DNA of 64,000 nucleotides from Cyrtodaria siliqua (GCA_037043455.1 JAWPHD010011017.1:23626-87625), one strand, 5' to 3'; shown: positions 10,536 through 23,107, counted from the stretch's first letter. Notes: generated from the letters alone by a model not told the origin. Numbers and translations are program-made.

Positions 10536-12765
10536 TTTTTAGCTCTACTGATCAGAGATCAGCAGAGCTTATGCCGTGGTGCGGCGTCCGTCGTCCGTCT
10601 GTCCGTAAACTTTTTTTTGTAGCGACTTCTCCTCTGAAACTACTGAATGGATTTTCATGAAACTTTACAGAAATGCTGCCCATGAAGTCTAGTTGATCCT
10701 AGCAAAAATTCATGTTGATGTGAAATCCAAGATGGCCGCCAGATCTAAAAATAGGTTTTTAAAAAACAAGTTTGTAGCGACTTCTTCATGAAAATTATAA
10801 GTGATATTGATATGGGACTTTTTCTAAAATGATCAGCATGACATGATGTTGGTCCTTGTCGAAAATCGTTTTGATTCGACGTTAAACATGGCTGCCAGCG
10901 GCCATCTTTGTTTACATAAGAGTTATATAATGAAAAATTGTAGCGACTACTCCTCTGAAACTACTTGACGGATTTTCATGAAACTTCACAGGAATGTTGC
11001 TCTTGATGTCTTATTGATCCTAGCAAAATTTCAGGTCGGCCGGAAATTCAAGATGGCCGCCACGGCTAAAAATAAATTTTCAAAATACAAGTTTGTAGCG
11101 ACTACTTCTTGAAAACTATAAGTGATATTGATATGGGACTTTTTCTAAAATGATCAGCATGACATGATGTTGGTCCTTGTCAAAAATCGTTTCGATTCAA
11201 CATTAAACATGGCTGCCAGCGGCCATCTTTCTTTACATACAGTTATATAGTAAAAACTTGTAGCGACTACTCCTTTGAAACTACTTGACAGATTTTCATG
11301 AAACTTTACAGGAATGTTGCTCTTAATGTCTAATTGATCCTAGCAAAATTTCAGATCGGCCAGAAATTCAAGATGGCCGCCACGGCTAAAAATAAATTTT
11401 CAAAATACAAGTTTGTAGCGACTACTTCTTGAAAACTATAAGTGATATTGATATGGGACTTTTTCTAAAATGATCAGCATGACATGATGTTGGTCCTTGT
11501 CAAAAATCGTTTCGATTCAACATTAAACATGGCTGCCAGCGGCCATCTTTCTTTACATACAGTTATATAGTAAAAACTTGTAGCGACTACTCCTTTGAAA
11601 CTACTTGACAGATTTTCATGAAACTTTACAGGAATGTTGCTCTTAATGTCTAATTGATCCTAGCAAAGTTTCAGATCGGCCAGAAATTCAAGATGGCCGC
11701 CACAGCAAAAAATAGTTTTTTAAAAAAGAAGTTTGTAGAGAATACGTCTTGAAAACTATAAGTGATATTGATATGGGACTTTTAGGAAAATGATCAGCAT
11801 GACATGATGGTTATCAGAGTCAAACATTATTTTGATTTGACGTTAAACATGGCTGCCAGTGGCCATCTTTGTTTACATAGAGTTATATGATGAAAACTTG
11901 TAGCGACTACTCCTCTGAAACTACTTGACGGATTTTCATGAAACTTCACAGAAATGTTGCTCTTGATGTCTAATTGATCCTAGCAAAATTTCAGGTCGCC
12001 CGGAAATTCAAGATGGCTGCCATGGTTAAAAATAGATTTTCAAAATACAAGTTTGTAGTGACTACTACTTGAAAACTATAAGTGATATTGATATTGGACT
12101 TTTTGTAAAATGATCAGCATGACATGATGTTGGTCCTTGTCAAAAACTGTTTTGATTCAACGTTAAACATGGCTGCCAGCGGCCATCTTTGTTTACATAC
12201 AGTTATATAGTAAAAACTTGTAGCGACTAATCCTTTGAAACTACTTGGCAGATTTTCAATGAACTTTACAGGAATGTTGCTCTTAATGTTTAATTGATCC
12301 TAGCAAAATTTCAGATCGGCCAGAAATTCAAGATAGCCGCCACAGCTAAAATTAGATTTTTTAAAAAAGAAGTTTGTAGCGACTAGGTCTTGAAAACTAT
12401 AAGTGATATTGGTATGGGACTTTTTGTAAAATGATCAGCATGACATGATGGTTATCAGAGTCAAACATTATTTTGATTCGACGTTAAACATGGCTGTCAG
12501 CAGCCATCTTTGTTTACATAGAGTTATATAATGAAAACTTGTAGCGACTATTCCTGTGAAACTACTTGACGGATTTTCATGAAACTTCACAGGAATGTTG
12601 CTCTTGATGTCTAATTGATCCTAGCAAAATTTCAGGTCGGCCGTAAATTCAAGATGGCCGCCACGGCTAAAAATAATTTTTCAAAAAACAAGTCTGTAGT
12701 GACTACTTCCTGAAATCAAAATCAATCAGTAGAGCTTCAAGGTCATTGACCTCTTGTTGTTTATC
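10536..12765 (+). mobile_element. Repeat-carrying non-autonomous element 2 (320-bp units)
   Basis: It has the same plan as element 1. The head hairpin is at 10541-10569 (arm AGCTCTACTGATC, loop AGA), followed by a CGTCCGTCGTCCGTCTGTCC microsatellite. Tandem units begin GTAGCGACT at 10619, 10940, 11260, 11580, 11900, 12220 and 12541, a 320-321 bp period. Each unit is a dimer: a second GTAGCGACT occurs about 155 bp in. The repeats contain AAGATGGCCGCC and GGCTGCCAGCGGCCATC. The tail has TCAGTAGAGCT (12726-12736), complementary to the head, then hairpin AGGTC / GACCT (12740-12752) and CTTGTT. No protein is encoded. The ~160-bp submonomer recalls the ancient BIV160 satellite of bivalves; that link is from memory and untested. 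Confidence 0.75.
10541..10569 (+). other. Head hairpin of element 2
   Basis: The arm AGCTCTACTGATC pairs with GATCAGCAGAGCT around the loop AGA, with the same A.C mismatch as element 1. Two base pairs differ from element 1 (GGCC/GGCC became GATC/GATC) with pairing kept. Confidence 0.85.
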
Positions 12766-12779
12766 CGATTTTGAAAATA

Positions 12780-14060
12780 ATTTCACCTTAATAATAAAGT
12801 CTCAGTGATAAGAGCTTGTTTGGCCGCGTGCCTTCATTTCTATTAAAATGGCCGCTGTTACCGTAAAATGTCTATATATTTTAAATCGCCTCGATATATT
12901 TGACCAAACCTTATATGGATGATGCTGAGGTCTGTGACTTTCAAGTTTTATAGAAAATATGTCAACATGACATCCAAGTTGGCCGCCGCTCCCGTAAAAT
13001 GATTATATCTTTGAAACGGGTGGGCAGAGATGCCAACCACTACGATTTGTCCGTATTTTATATGAATTTCTATTCCATTATTCCATTTACCCCACTACGA
13101 CCAGTTTACATGCAACTACGAATTTCGTTGTGATCGTGAAAAAAAAAAAAAAAAAAAAATACAGTGACTGAATTAGGAAATTTTCTACGACTAACATAAT
13201 TGAAACCATGAGAACTAATAACTCTTAAATGTACATACACTCTAGTATAAATACTGATCACTGATTGTCAGTGAGATGACATTTCAGTCAATTGTTATTA
13301 AACAGTAGAACGACTACTCTAGTAATTTTACAGATGCCAGAGTGATGTGACATTTCATGTTGTGTTTCAGTGTAACATGATTAAAAATAGCTTGACTTTT
13401 CAGCATATATCAGTGTCATTTTTGGCCATAGAATGCAGGAGATTGCATCTCAGAATCAAAAAATTCTTGGGAGTGGGTGGGTGGGTGGGGGGGCATGCCC
13501 CCGAAGCCCCCTAGCACTTCGTGACCCTCACACTACAGATTTAACAACCAATGACTACAGATTGCATCCAAACAGTGTTGGCATCTCTGGGTGGGATGAT
13601 TTTGACCAAACCTCACATGGATGATGATGGCTTTCAAGTTTGCAAAAATTATCGTGAAGATGGTCGCCGTTACTTTAAAATGCCTTTATCTTTGCGTTTG
13701 GATGAGTTTGACCAAACTTTATATGGATGATGCTGAAGTCTATAGCTTTCGTTCATATTAGGTCATTGCGACATTCAAGATGGCCACCATTAAAGATGGC
13801 CGCTGCTACCATAAAATGCTTATATATTTTAAACCGCTCGGATGATTTTGCCAAACTTTAAATGGATGGTGCTGATGTCTGTGACTTTCAGTTTTGTAAA
13901 AGATAGGTCAACGCAAATCCAAGATGGCTGCCATTACCTAAAAATGCTTTCTTCTTTTAAATTGTTTGGATCATTTGGCTCAAACTTTGAACTGATGATG
14001 CTGAGGTCTATGACTTTGAAGGTTGTAAATCTTAGGTTATTACGACATTTAAGATAATAT
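12780..14060 (+). repeat. Degenerate ~135-bp tandem repeat array, interrupted
   Basis: The recurring phrases are TGACCAAACTTTATATGGATG, GATGCTGAGGTCT, GACTTTCAAGTTT and ACATCCAAGATGGCCGCC. Units are recognisable near 12848, 12983, 13665, 13798 and 13930, and the array is split at 13025-13589 by an inserted element. It abuts element 2 and may be the body of a third, truncated member of the same class. The 71-residue frame at 13842 is a by-product. Confidence 0.65.
13025..13589. mobile_element. hAT-like non-autonomous element inserted in the array
   Basis: The left end CAGAGATGCCAACCACTACG and right end CAGTGTTGGCATCTCTG form terminal inverted repeats. CAGAG-type termini are typical of hAT elements. 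GGTGGG directly flanks both sides (13019-13024 and 13590-13595), so a 6-8 bp target duplication is likely, and removing the insert restores the surrounding repeat phrase GGGTGGGATGATTTTGACC. Inside are a 19-20 bp poly-A run at 13139-13159 and a G-rich stretch near 13475. No transposase is present. Confidence 0.7.
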
Positions 14061-14343
14061 GAATAAGGATGGCGAGCGTCGGTTTAAGTAAATAAAATGG
14101 TTACATTGTGTAACATTACTAATAGTAATACTGTAATACCTTATAACATAGGGATTTTCTAACCCCAACTCAGTTGCTCCGTTCTAAGGGACACACAAAA
14201 AACGCAACCCACTACTATTCACATACAAACTTTGCGATCATCACATAAAAAAAACTAATTCAACAAATTATTTAAGCATAACTATTCGAAATCGAAATGG
14301 GGATATACACATTATACTCTATTACTTCCAAATCAAACCATGG

Positions 14344-14535
14344 AGCGCTGTGGTCTAGTGGTAGAGCGTTGGACCCATGATCCAGAAGTCGTGAGTTCGA
14401 TTCCCGCCATTGCCATATGCGTTGTGTCCCTGAGCAAGACACTTTATCTGCATTGCTTAGTACTGGTTCAACCCAGGAAGACATCGAGAGTGATTCAAAT
14501 AAGTTCATAGAGCTTTCGTTACAATCGATGTAAAA
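14344..14535 (+). mobile_element. tRNA-derived SINE (second family)
   Basis: The head has a good A box (TGGTCTAGTGG) and B box (AGTTCGATTCC). The anticodon-like arm reads TTGGA / TCCAG around CCCATGA. Acceptor and T stems do not close, so it is not a working tRNA. A central domain follows (TGTGTCCCTGAGCAAGACAC, then TACTGGTTCAACCCAGG), and the tail is CGTTACAATCGATGTAAAAT. The central domain resembles that conserved in several metazoan SINEs. The minus-strand frame across it is a shadow. Confidence 0.7.
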
Positions 14536-14539
14536 TAAA

Positions 14540-15010
14540 TCAGTTTAAACTAAATCAAACCAAGCACTGCAAAAAAGCGCGCAAAAACTGCCTAATTTGT
14601 GAAAAAAAGTATTGAATACATGCATTGTTTTTGTGGGAGCAGGATAATATGAAACATTTTAGATAAACTTTCTTCCGTGAACATATCCAAAACAAAACAA
14701 TATTGAACAAGTTAAGTGGTGGAAATGTTTTCCAAAATAAATAAAAATATGATAATAAATAAAAGAAATAAATTAATAATAATAATTGTGAAGCAAATCG
14801 GCCACAGTTGTGAAAAAAATGACTTGAATTGTGAGTAAGTGTCAGGTGAACTTAACTAAGCATGATCAGTATAATTATGTATGCATACTTTTTTTATGAG
14901 ACTTCTCAGGATGATCCAATCTATTCCTATTTCCTAAATGTAAATGCCTTCACTTAGCAGCAATGATCAGGCAGGAAGGAATAGGAATGAATTGTTTCAT
15001 GTGATACTGA
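14540..15010. other. AT-rich, nothing recognised
   Basis: Short A-rich and AAT-rich runs only (for example around 14730-14790). No element ends or coding frames are seen. Confidence 0.5.
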
Positions 15011-15012
15011 AT

Positions 15013-15256
15013 GTTGCGTTGTAAACCTTCTCGTCTCTCACCGCTGCAGGTTCGAATCCCACTGGGAGCTCGACTTGTGAGGATGTGTCGATCCTTACGG
15101 ATGGCGGGAGGTGTATAGTACTGGTTCTATAGTACTGGTTCTACCCAGGACAAGTGGGTGGTCTGCCTCCACCACCCAAAAATCCACCGTCATATATAAC
15201 CTTACATGTGTTGAAAATGACGTAAAACACCATACAAACAAACAAACAAATCATTG
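15013..15256 (+). mobile_element. SINE-A copy with internal duplication
   Basis: It contains the B box GGTTCGAATCCC, the body GGGAGCTCGACTTGTGAGG and the tail GACGTAAAACACCATACAAA followed by CAAACAAA repeats. The phrase TATAGTACTGGTTC occurs twice in a row near 15115-15145, a small duplication absent from the other copies. The A-box region is mostly missing. Confidence 0.85.
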
Positions 15257-15663
15257 CTGATGTGTCATTTGAAATAATCAGTTCGTTTAATACCTTGTTC
15301 CCAAGTCACCACTCTCTACATCCCCTCTTGACATTAAAATTGCGCCGAACGTCACAGACTGACGTAATCAGCATTGAAAATTGTCATAATGGTGACATAC
15401 TATTACGTCTACAGTACAGTATGTGCTTGACTTTGTCTACAAAGAACAAAAAACGTTTACGTTTGTGCTTTTAAGTAAAAGAAAGGATATTTCACTTACC
15501 GCCTTTGGTTTCGCAAAAACAATTTAAGGATAAAAAGGTAGGCGAATAATTATTATTTCATATAACTATTGTTTCAGGTGAATTTTATTATTAATAAGTG
15601 TAATTGAGACTTAAATGGCCCAGTAGGTTGTTAAATACAATCTGAACAAAAAGCAATGACCAG

Positions 15664-16734
15664 GTGCGGATCCAGGATTCCAGCTTAGGGGGGGCGTAAG
15701 ATTTTGGTCAATTTTCGGGTCCGTTTCTTGCCGCATAAAACGGTTGCGGTAGTGCATTGATAGGGTAAAAAGTGTGTTTTCAAATAAAAGGAGTTAACAA
15801 TGTGTTAATTAAACCACTCATTAGCCATTATGCGTCGAGCGAGCGAAGCGAGCGAAAAAAAAATTTATACTGAGGGCGTGCATCGAAATTGTTTGATATT
15901 TTATCTACAGTAACATGGACATACATGTATGAATAAAAAAAGTCCGTTTTCAAATAAAATAATTTAACAATGTGTTAATTAAACCACTCATTAGCCATTA
16001 TGCGTCGAGCAAGCGAAGCGAGCAAAAAAAAAATTCTACTGAGGGCGTGCATCGAAATTGTTTGGTATTTTATCTACAGTAACGTGGACATACATGTATG
16101 AATATAAAAAGTCCGTTTTCAAATAAAAGGATTTGACAATGTGTTAACTTAATCAGGGTCTATTTACGCCGTATTCGGGACTCAATTGCGTGGTATGCGG
16201 GACTAAAAAACGTCTTTTGGTACTCGGTAGGCAAACTTTAAAATAAAAGTAAGCCTAAAATGCACCAAAATTCATCGTAAACAAATACTGCGTCGGCACC
16301 GAAAATGCATCCTAGAAACTATCTTACAAAGCAAAAGTAAAACAAACCTTTTCTTTTCTTTCGCACTTGTCAAAAAACACATCTTAAATCTGTCTGAGAC
16401 AGCGTACTACTTGATGGACCAAGTTTTTTTCGCTTCGATGGGCCTGACATTTTCAATGTATCGGCTGCTACTGCCTTTTTAAATATCGGAAAGGTGCAAA
16501 ACCAGCGAAAATGAAACTAATGAGCGAAAATTGAACTAATCAGCGAACTGCAGTTGATATTTGATCAAATCAAAGACCTAATAACATGTCTGTGATCAAA
16601 TTAACCGACTCTAATTGTCACATATTTAGTCAATATGTGGATTAAGTGTTTCGACTGTTTTTAAAAAAACTTACCTTGGTCGATTTTAGGGGGGGCGTAC
16701 GCCGCTTCCGCCCCCCCCTCTAAATCCGCCCATG
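15664..16734 (+). mobile_element. DNA transposon-like element with GGCGGAT-type ends
   Basis: The ends are imperfect inverted repeats: left GGTGCGGATCCAGG with a GGGGGGGCGTAAG stretch, right CCCCCCCTCTAAATCCGCCC. Inside is a ~170-bp tandem repeat of about 2.2 copies (CAAATAAAA recurring at about 15781, 15951, 16120). It carries TGCGTCGAGCGAGCGAAGCG and ATCTACAGTAACATGGACAT. A second, shorter relative lies in the opposite orientation at 56143-56482. No transposase frame is seen, so it is non-autonomous. The superfamily is undetermined. Confidence 0.6.
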
Positions 16735-16739
16735 ATGAC

Positions 16740-17540
16740 ACAGTTCACACAATCTTAGACATTTATTACTATTAGGTAGGATGGTCAGCTCATAGCCAGA
16801 TTTCTTAGTCCTTTAATGAAATTGGACTGCTTTCAAGTGAACATCACCGCATGTAGATCTAATATAAAAAAAATAGATCTAGTAAAACTAACTTACATAC
16901 TGACGCAGTCACTTTTATTTAAACATAATCAAGCATTAAATCGTTGATTTTGTTGTTGCTGAACAATGGCAAGCGTCGTTTTAAGTTAATATACTAGAGT
17001 GATTAAATAATGTGTGCAGTACTCATACTGTTATGCCTTACAGTGTGCATCAGTGGAGCTTTCTAAACTCAATGCAAAATGAAAACATCTGCTCGAGTGC
17101 TTCTACATCATATTTGATCATATTTTGGATTGTTTTTACATTTCTTGGTGTTTCTGAATGAATCATTTTAACTTATACTTTTACTGCAATCAAAGACTGG
17201 TTATAGTTTTGCCCTTCACAAAGGTATTACCTAGTACTGTGAGTGTAATGCCAGTGATGGTCCTTGATTCGAAAATAAAAGTTATTATATTATATTCCAG
17301 AGAACCAGGCTATTATATTCTATCTTTATTTTTTTTAAATAATAAATATTGACGCATTAACTTTTATTTAAACGTAATCACGTAAATCGTGGATTTTTTT
17401 GTTTTTGAACAAATTAAATTACAAAAAATAAATAAAATAAATATGTTAAATTGAATGGACTGAGCCTGCGAAAACACTGAATAGAATAGAAGAGAATCGA
17501 AAACAAACTATCTTAATTTACATGTATGTTATATTCAATG
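16740..17540. other. AT-rich, nothing recognised
   Basis: No repeats, element ends or plausible exons are seen. The 64-residue frame at 17158 is AT-rich without features. Confidence 0.5.
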
Positions 17541-17542
17541 CA

Positions 17543-17655
17543 CAAGACCTCGTTTCGCTCGGTGAAATTAGCTGTATAACATCGCTTCGCTCGATGTAAT
17601 CTCGGTGTAATTAACTTTATTTTCATTCGAACCTCGCTCCGCTCGGCGTTCATGT
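17543..17655. repeat. Cluster of short CG-rich palindromes
   Basis: Three small inverted motifs follow each other: CCTCGTTTCGCTCGGTG, CATCGCTTCGCTCGATG (a 5-bp stem hairpin) and CGAACCTCGCTCCGCTCGGC. The TTCGCTCG word also occurs in the elements at 15664 and 56143. Function unknown. Confidence 0.45.
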
Positions 17656-17669
17656 GAGGTTATAAAGAC

Positions 17670-17716
17670 GTGCTAGAAATACGATTCACCTGCACGGTGA
17701 ATCGTATTTTTAGCAC
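17670..17716. repeat. 21-bp stem hairpin
   Basis: GTGCTAGAAATACGATTCAC plus C pairs with its reverse complement around a short TGCAC loop, with one mismatch. The stem is flanked by CG-rich palindromes upstream. It could be the end of a foldback element or a transcribed hairpin. No T-run terminator follows directly. Confidence 0.7.
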
Positions 17717-17880
17717 AATGCAACTTTACGGGCAGGTAACTCTAGCTGGTTGGCGAAGATTTTTATTGCCTTAGTATGGCAATTTCAGAAAATCAACAAC
17801 GCGTTAACCGTAAGGCGAGCTTATGCTCGCGATAAAATTGTTATATCTTCTAAACCGTCCGGATGATTTCTATGAGGTCT

Positions 17881-18022
17881 ATGGGTTTCAAGTTTATAAA
17901 ATTTGGAGTGACACAACACTAGCAGATCCAGTGGGGGCGCACCCGGCCCCCCCCCGCCCCCCCCATATGGGTTTCAAGTTTATAAAATTTGGAGTGACAC
18001 AACACTAGCAGATCCAGTGGGG
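17881..18022 (+). repeat. Direct duplication (~86-bp period) around a C-rich insert
   Basis: The stretch from ATGGGTTTCAAGTTTATAAA to CTAGCAGATCCAGTGGGG occurs at 17881 and again at 17967. The copies are separated by a GGGCGCACCCGGCCCCCC-type run. The C-rich run resembles one end of the element at 56143 (CTAGCGGATGCAG, GGGGGGCGCATCCGGC). The upstream phrase AAACCGTCCGGATGATTTCT relates it to the array at 12780-14060. Confidence 0.6.
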
Positions 18023-18063
18023 AAACAGTTTGTTACATCTGTACATACATACTTGAGATGAAC

Positions 18064-19935
<1,872 letters not shown>

Positions 19936-19959
19936 TTTACTAAACTGTTAGTTTGAAGG

Positions 19960-20680
19960 TTAATTGATATCAATTACATCTCGGTAACATTTTATAATGA
20001 GCACAATTAACGAGTGACTTACTAAGGTATTACCCTTGATGTTTTAAAAAGATCTTTGACAAGTTCGACTTCGAGTTATTGCCCTTGATCATTGAACAAA
20101 AGCAAATTTCAGCTTGTGTAACAATCTTAAGTGAAGTCATTTGGTTCCAATTTCTAACGAATTGTGTGTTTAGTTTTATATAAAAAATACCTCAAACATA
20201 GTACTCAGTAATTGCTAGTGATTATCGAACAATACGAATGTCCGATTGTTTCCTCCGTAACGATCTTTAACACGTTGTATGGATTGAAGGCTAATATCAT
20301 CAAATCTCGGTAGAGTTTGACCATGCTCACAATTAACAAGTGTCTTACTAAGCTATTTCCATTGTTTGTTTTTTGAAAAAATGTAACTTAAGACTGGTTA
20401 CACTAAAACTTTTGTAAAAAGGTTCTGATTTGAATCAATTCTAGTTGAAGGATTGTTTTTGCCTGGACACGATTACGGTGTTATTAATCACCTTTAGTAA
20501 TTGTTCTAGTTGTAGTAAACAATTGTTTGTATGTTGGTAACATATGTGTCGTTGTACTTTTATGTATTCATTTAAAACGCTACCCATTGCAGTGCATTTT
20601 GAATTTAACTATTTGAGTAAAATTCCAGACGCTTTCTAAATTTCTTCATGTTATGTACGAATTTAGTTTCATCTTTTATA
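19960..20680. other. AT-rich, nothing recognised
   Basis: No element or exon is recognised. Faint repeats of phrases such as 'agtgacttactaaggtatta' and 'agtgtcttactaagctattt' (about 20010 and 20339) suggest an old ~330-bp tandem duplication. Confidence 0.4.
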
Positions 20681-20902
20681 TACTGAAGGGATAAAGAAAC
20701 GCAGGGTAAACTTTGAAGATGATTCTAGGTATGATGTCGAGTATAATGTTCAATATTTTTTGTAAAAATGAAGATTAATGCATGCAGAACAAACTTCAAA
20801 AACAATGATTTGTGTCTGGTAAGTGATTTAGGAGTAATTGAAGGGAATTGAAGGGGACCCCCTGTAATCTAAAATCGAAATGGACCGATTGTGGGAACTG
20901 GC

Positions 20903-21494
20903 TCGTCAATACCGGGTATGTCCCCCGTTTGCTCTCTCCACAGCCCTGATTCTCCTAGGCATGGAGTTCATGAGTGAGTTTATCCTCCTCATTGGGATGT
21001 TGGCCCACTCTTCCAAGAGGGCTGCTCTCAGTTGGACCAGAGTAGCAGGGGGAGGCTGGCGTCGTCGAACCCGTCTATCCAGTTGGTCCCACACATGCTC
21101 AATATTGGATAGGTCGGGGCTGTATGGCGGCCAATCCAGTGGGTGGATGTTGTTGTTAGCGAGAAAGTCGCGACAGATCCTCGCTACATGGGGCCGTGCA
21201 TTATCCTGCTGTAATGTGAGGTTGTTTTGCTACAATAATGGGGTCGGAGGATCTCATCCCTATACCTAGCGGCATTTAAATTGCCCGCTACCACAACCAG
21301 TGGTGATTTAACCCCATGTGAGATTCCTCCCCACACCATAACGGATCCACCCCAAACCTATCCCTCTCTACAACGCAAGAGTCAGCAAAACGTTCTCCAC
21401 GACGTCGGTATACACGACGACGACGTCGACCGTCTGCTCGAAACAGGGAGAACCGGGACTCATCAGTAAAGAAGACCCGCTTCCACTGCCTCAA
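20903..21494 (-). pseudogene. Tc1/mariner (DD34E) transposase, 5'-truncated and frameshifted
   Basis: Read from 21494 downward. A first frame has VFFTDESRFSLFRADG, with the first catalytic Asp in FTDES, then a basic stretch. A second frame has VMVWGGISHG and NLNAARYRDEIL. A third frame, open from about 21230 to a TGA at 20903-20905, has QQDNARPHVARICRDFL (second Asp), WPPYSPDLSNIEHVWDQL (catalytic Glu) and the C-terminal tail. There are 34 residues between the second Asp and the Glu, so it is DD34E. At least two frame breaks separate the pieces, one near 21340-21350 and one near 21230. The helix-turn-helix DNA-binding half is missing, replaced by the opposite arm of the foldback. Tc1 transposases cut and paste DNA at TA sites; this copy cannot make a complete protein. 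The plus-strand frames at 20880-21469 are shadows. Confidence 0.85.
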
Positions 21495-21495
21495 T

Positions 21496-21690
21496 GTGGG
21501 ACCTGGATAGACGGGTTCGACGACGCCAGCGTCCCCCTGCTACTCTGGTCCAACTGAGAGCAGCCCTCTTGGAAGAGTGGGCCAACATCCCAATGAGGAG
21601 GATAAACTCAACCATGAACTCCATGCCTAGGAGAATCAGGGGCTGTGGAAAGAGCGAACGGGGGATATAATCAATCAGTCCATTTCGATT
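21496..21690 (+). pseudogene. Inverted duplicate of the Tc1 transposase C-terminus
   Basis: On the plus strand GTGGGACCTGGATAGACGGG opens a frame with RRVRRRQ, ATLVQLRAALLEEWANIP and MNSMPRRIR. It matches the minus-strand tail encoded at 20906-21092 with a few differences, including a 3-bp deletion (CAACTGG reduced to CTGG), and it then degenerates. It is part of the right arm of the foldback. Confidence 0.75.
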
Positions 21691-21889
21691 TCAGATTACA
21701 GGGGGTCCCCTTCAATTCCCTTCAATTACTCCTAAATCACTTACCAGACACAAATCATTGTTTTTGAAGTTTGTTCTGCATGCATTAATCTTCATTCTTA
21801 CTTAAAAATATTGAACATTATACTCGACATCTTACCTAGAATCATCTTCAAAGTTTACCCTGCGTTTCTTTATCCCTTCAGTATATTTT

Positions 21890-22855
21890 AATTTGGAATT
21901 TAATCTTTAGCTTTACGGGTTTAAGGTGTTCAACACATTCTTGAAATGTAGGTTCGTTTTAGTTACTTTTGTTATTCAAGCTATTTAAAATATATCCAGT
22001 ATTCTTTATGGTTTGGCTTGCAATTATCGAAGATTCCTTTCAGTTTGGAAAACATGTGTCCGAATGTACTTGTTCATTATTAATTTAAAATGTATACTAG
22101 ATTTTTTGAAAGTATTACGAAGTTCGTCCGTTTCGTTTAGTACGTTAAATCGTTTCTTTGCATTGTTGTATATTACCCGAGCATTTCACATTTGCTTCCG
22201 AACAAGGGTTGTTTATTATTTATTATAGAGAACAGGTACGTTGATCTGATAAATTCACACAGAAGTGTGCCATACCCCAATTTTGCAGATGAAATCTCAA
22301 TTATTATGACATTAAGTACAATTTTATTTACCTTGGTTAGCCGAGAGAAACGTTTTTTTCTGTAACCTTCGGTAAACATGAGCCATAACACTGCAGCAGT
22401 CATAGATGTGTCCAGGGATGTATCGTATGAGGTCGACCTGTTTGGTTAAACACATCTGTGAATTGAATTACATGTTAAATATTTTAAGTCAACATTATGT
22501 TTTTAATTCTTATTGATACAACATGTGTCAAGTATCGGCTTAATTCTGCTATAAAGTGTGATTAAAGAATACACTAGAAAATGTGTAGTGTGTGTGGGAC
22601 ACCATTTTGACAGGAACGCCTCGATTCTGGGTTATCGGTTTCTTAAAAATGGAGTAACCATTAAACATGTAATTTATTGAAAATACGTTCTTGCACTACG
22701 AGATGAGAGTATGAAGTCAACAAAGTCAAACTCTAAACTGCTCCATTTGTTGATCTTCATATGCATAGTTGATATTTTTACCATACCATCCTCTTTTGTT
22801 AAAAGTTTCACCGATGTAGTTTTACATTAATGTTTAAAACCTTACACTTTTATTT
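21890..22855. other. AT-rich, nothing recognised
   Basis: No element ends or exons are recognised. The frames at 22013-22228 and 22173-22403 are AT-rich without features. Confidence 0.45.
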
Positions 22856-22859
22856 TATG

Positions 22860-22936
22860 TTTGTCAATTTTTCGTCATTTTTTATGTGTGGACGTGTTAA
22901 ACACCATTCAGTCATTCAATTATTCATCATTCATTC
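22860..22936 (+). mobile_element. Retroelement 3' tail fragment
   Basis: GACGTGTTAAACACCATTCA followed by GTCATTCAATTATTCATCATTCATTC resembles the 3' ends of LINE-mobilised elements with (ATTC)n tails that are frequent in molluscs. Only the tail is recognisable. Confidence 0.4.
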
Positions 22937-23107
22937 ATGTTCTATCTTGGTTCAATTTAGTGAAATGTTGGAAACAAGTGGAGCATGACTGGTGAATGTG
23001 AATGCCAGTAATTGGCGGTATACAGTCATGCGACACAGTCATGCGATACAGTAATGTGACATAAATAATTTTACTTAGAAATCATGTTCCTTACCTCTTA
23101 TATTATT

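Larger units (their letters stand above)
20683..21881. mobile_element. Tc1-type foldback element, TA-flanked, ~400-bp inverted arms
   Basis: The left end CTGAAGGGATAAAGAAACGC and the right end GCGTTTCTTTATCCCTTCAG are perfect inverted repeats flanked by TA. The arms (20683-21092 and 21496-21881) are near-identical reverse complements and include about 200 bp of transposase 3' coding sequence at each end, with a ~400-bp spacer. A normal Tc1 element has the N-terminal DNA-binding half where the right arm now lies. The element appears to have been rebuilt by inverted duplication of its 3' end. It retains both termini, so it may have been mobilised by a related transposase. Confidence 0.85.

Noticed and set aside
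14344..14416. Functional tRNA with CAT anticodon
   Set aside because: A and B boxes and an anticodon-like arm are present, but acceptor and T stems do not pair. Position 33 is C and a SINE body follows, so it is a SINE head.
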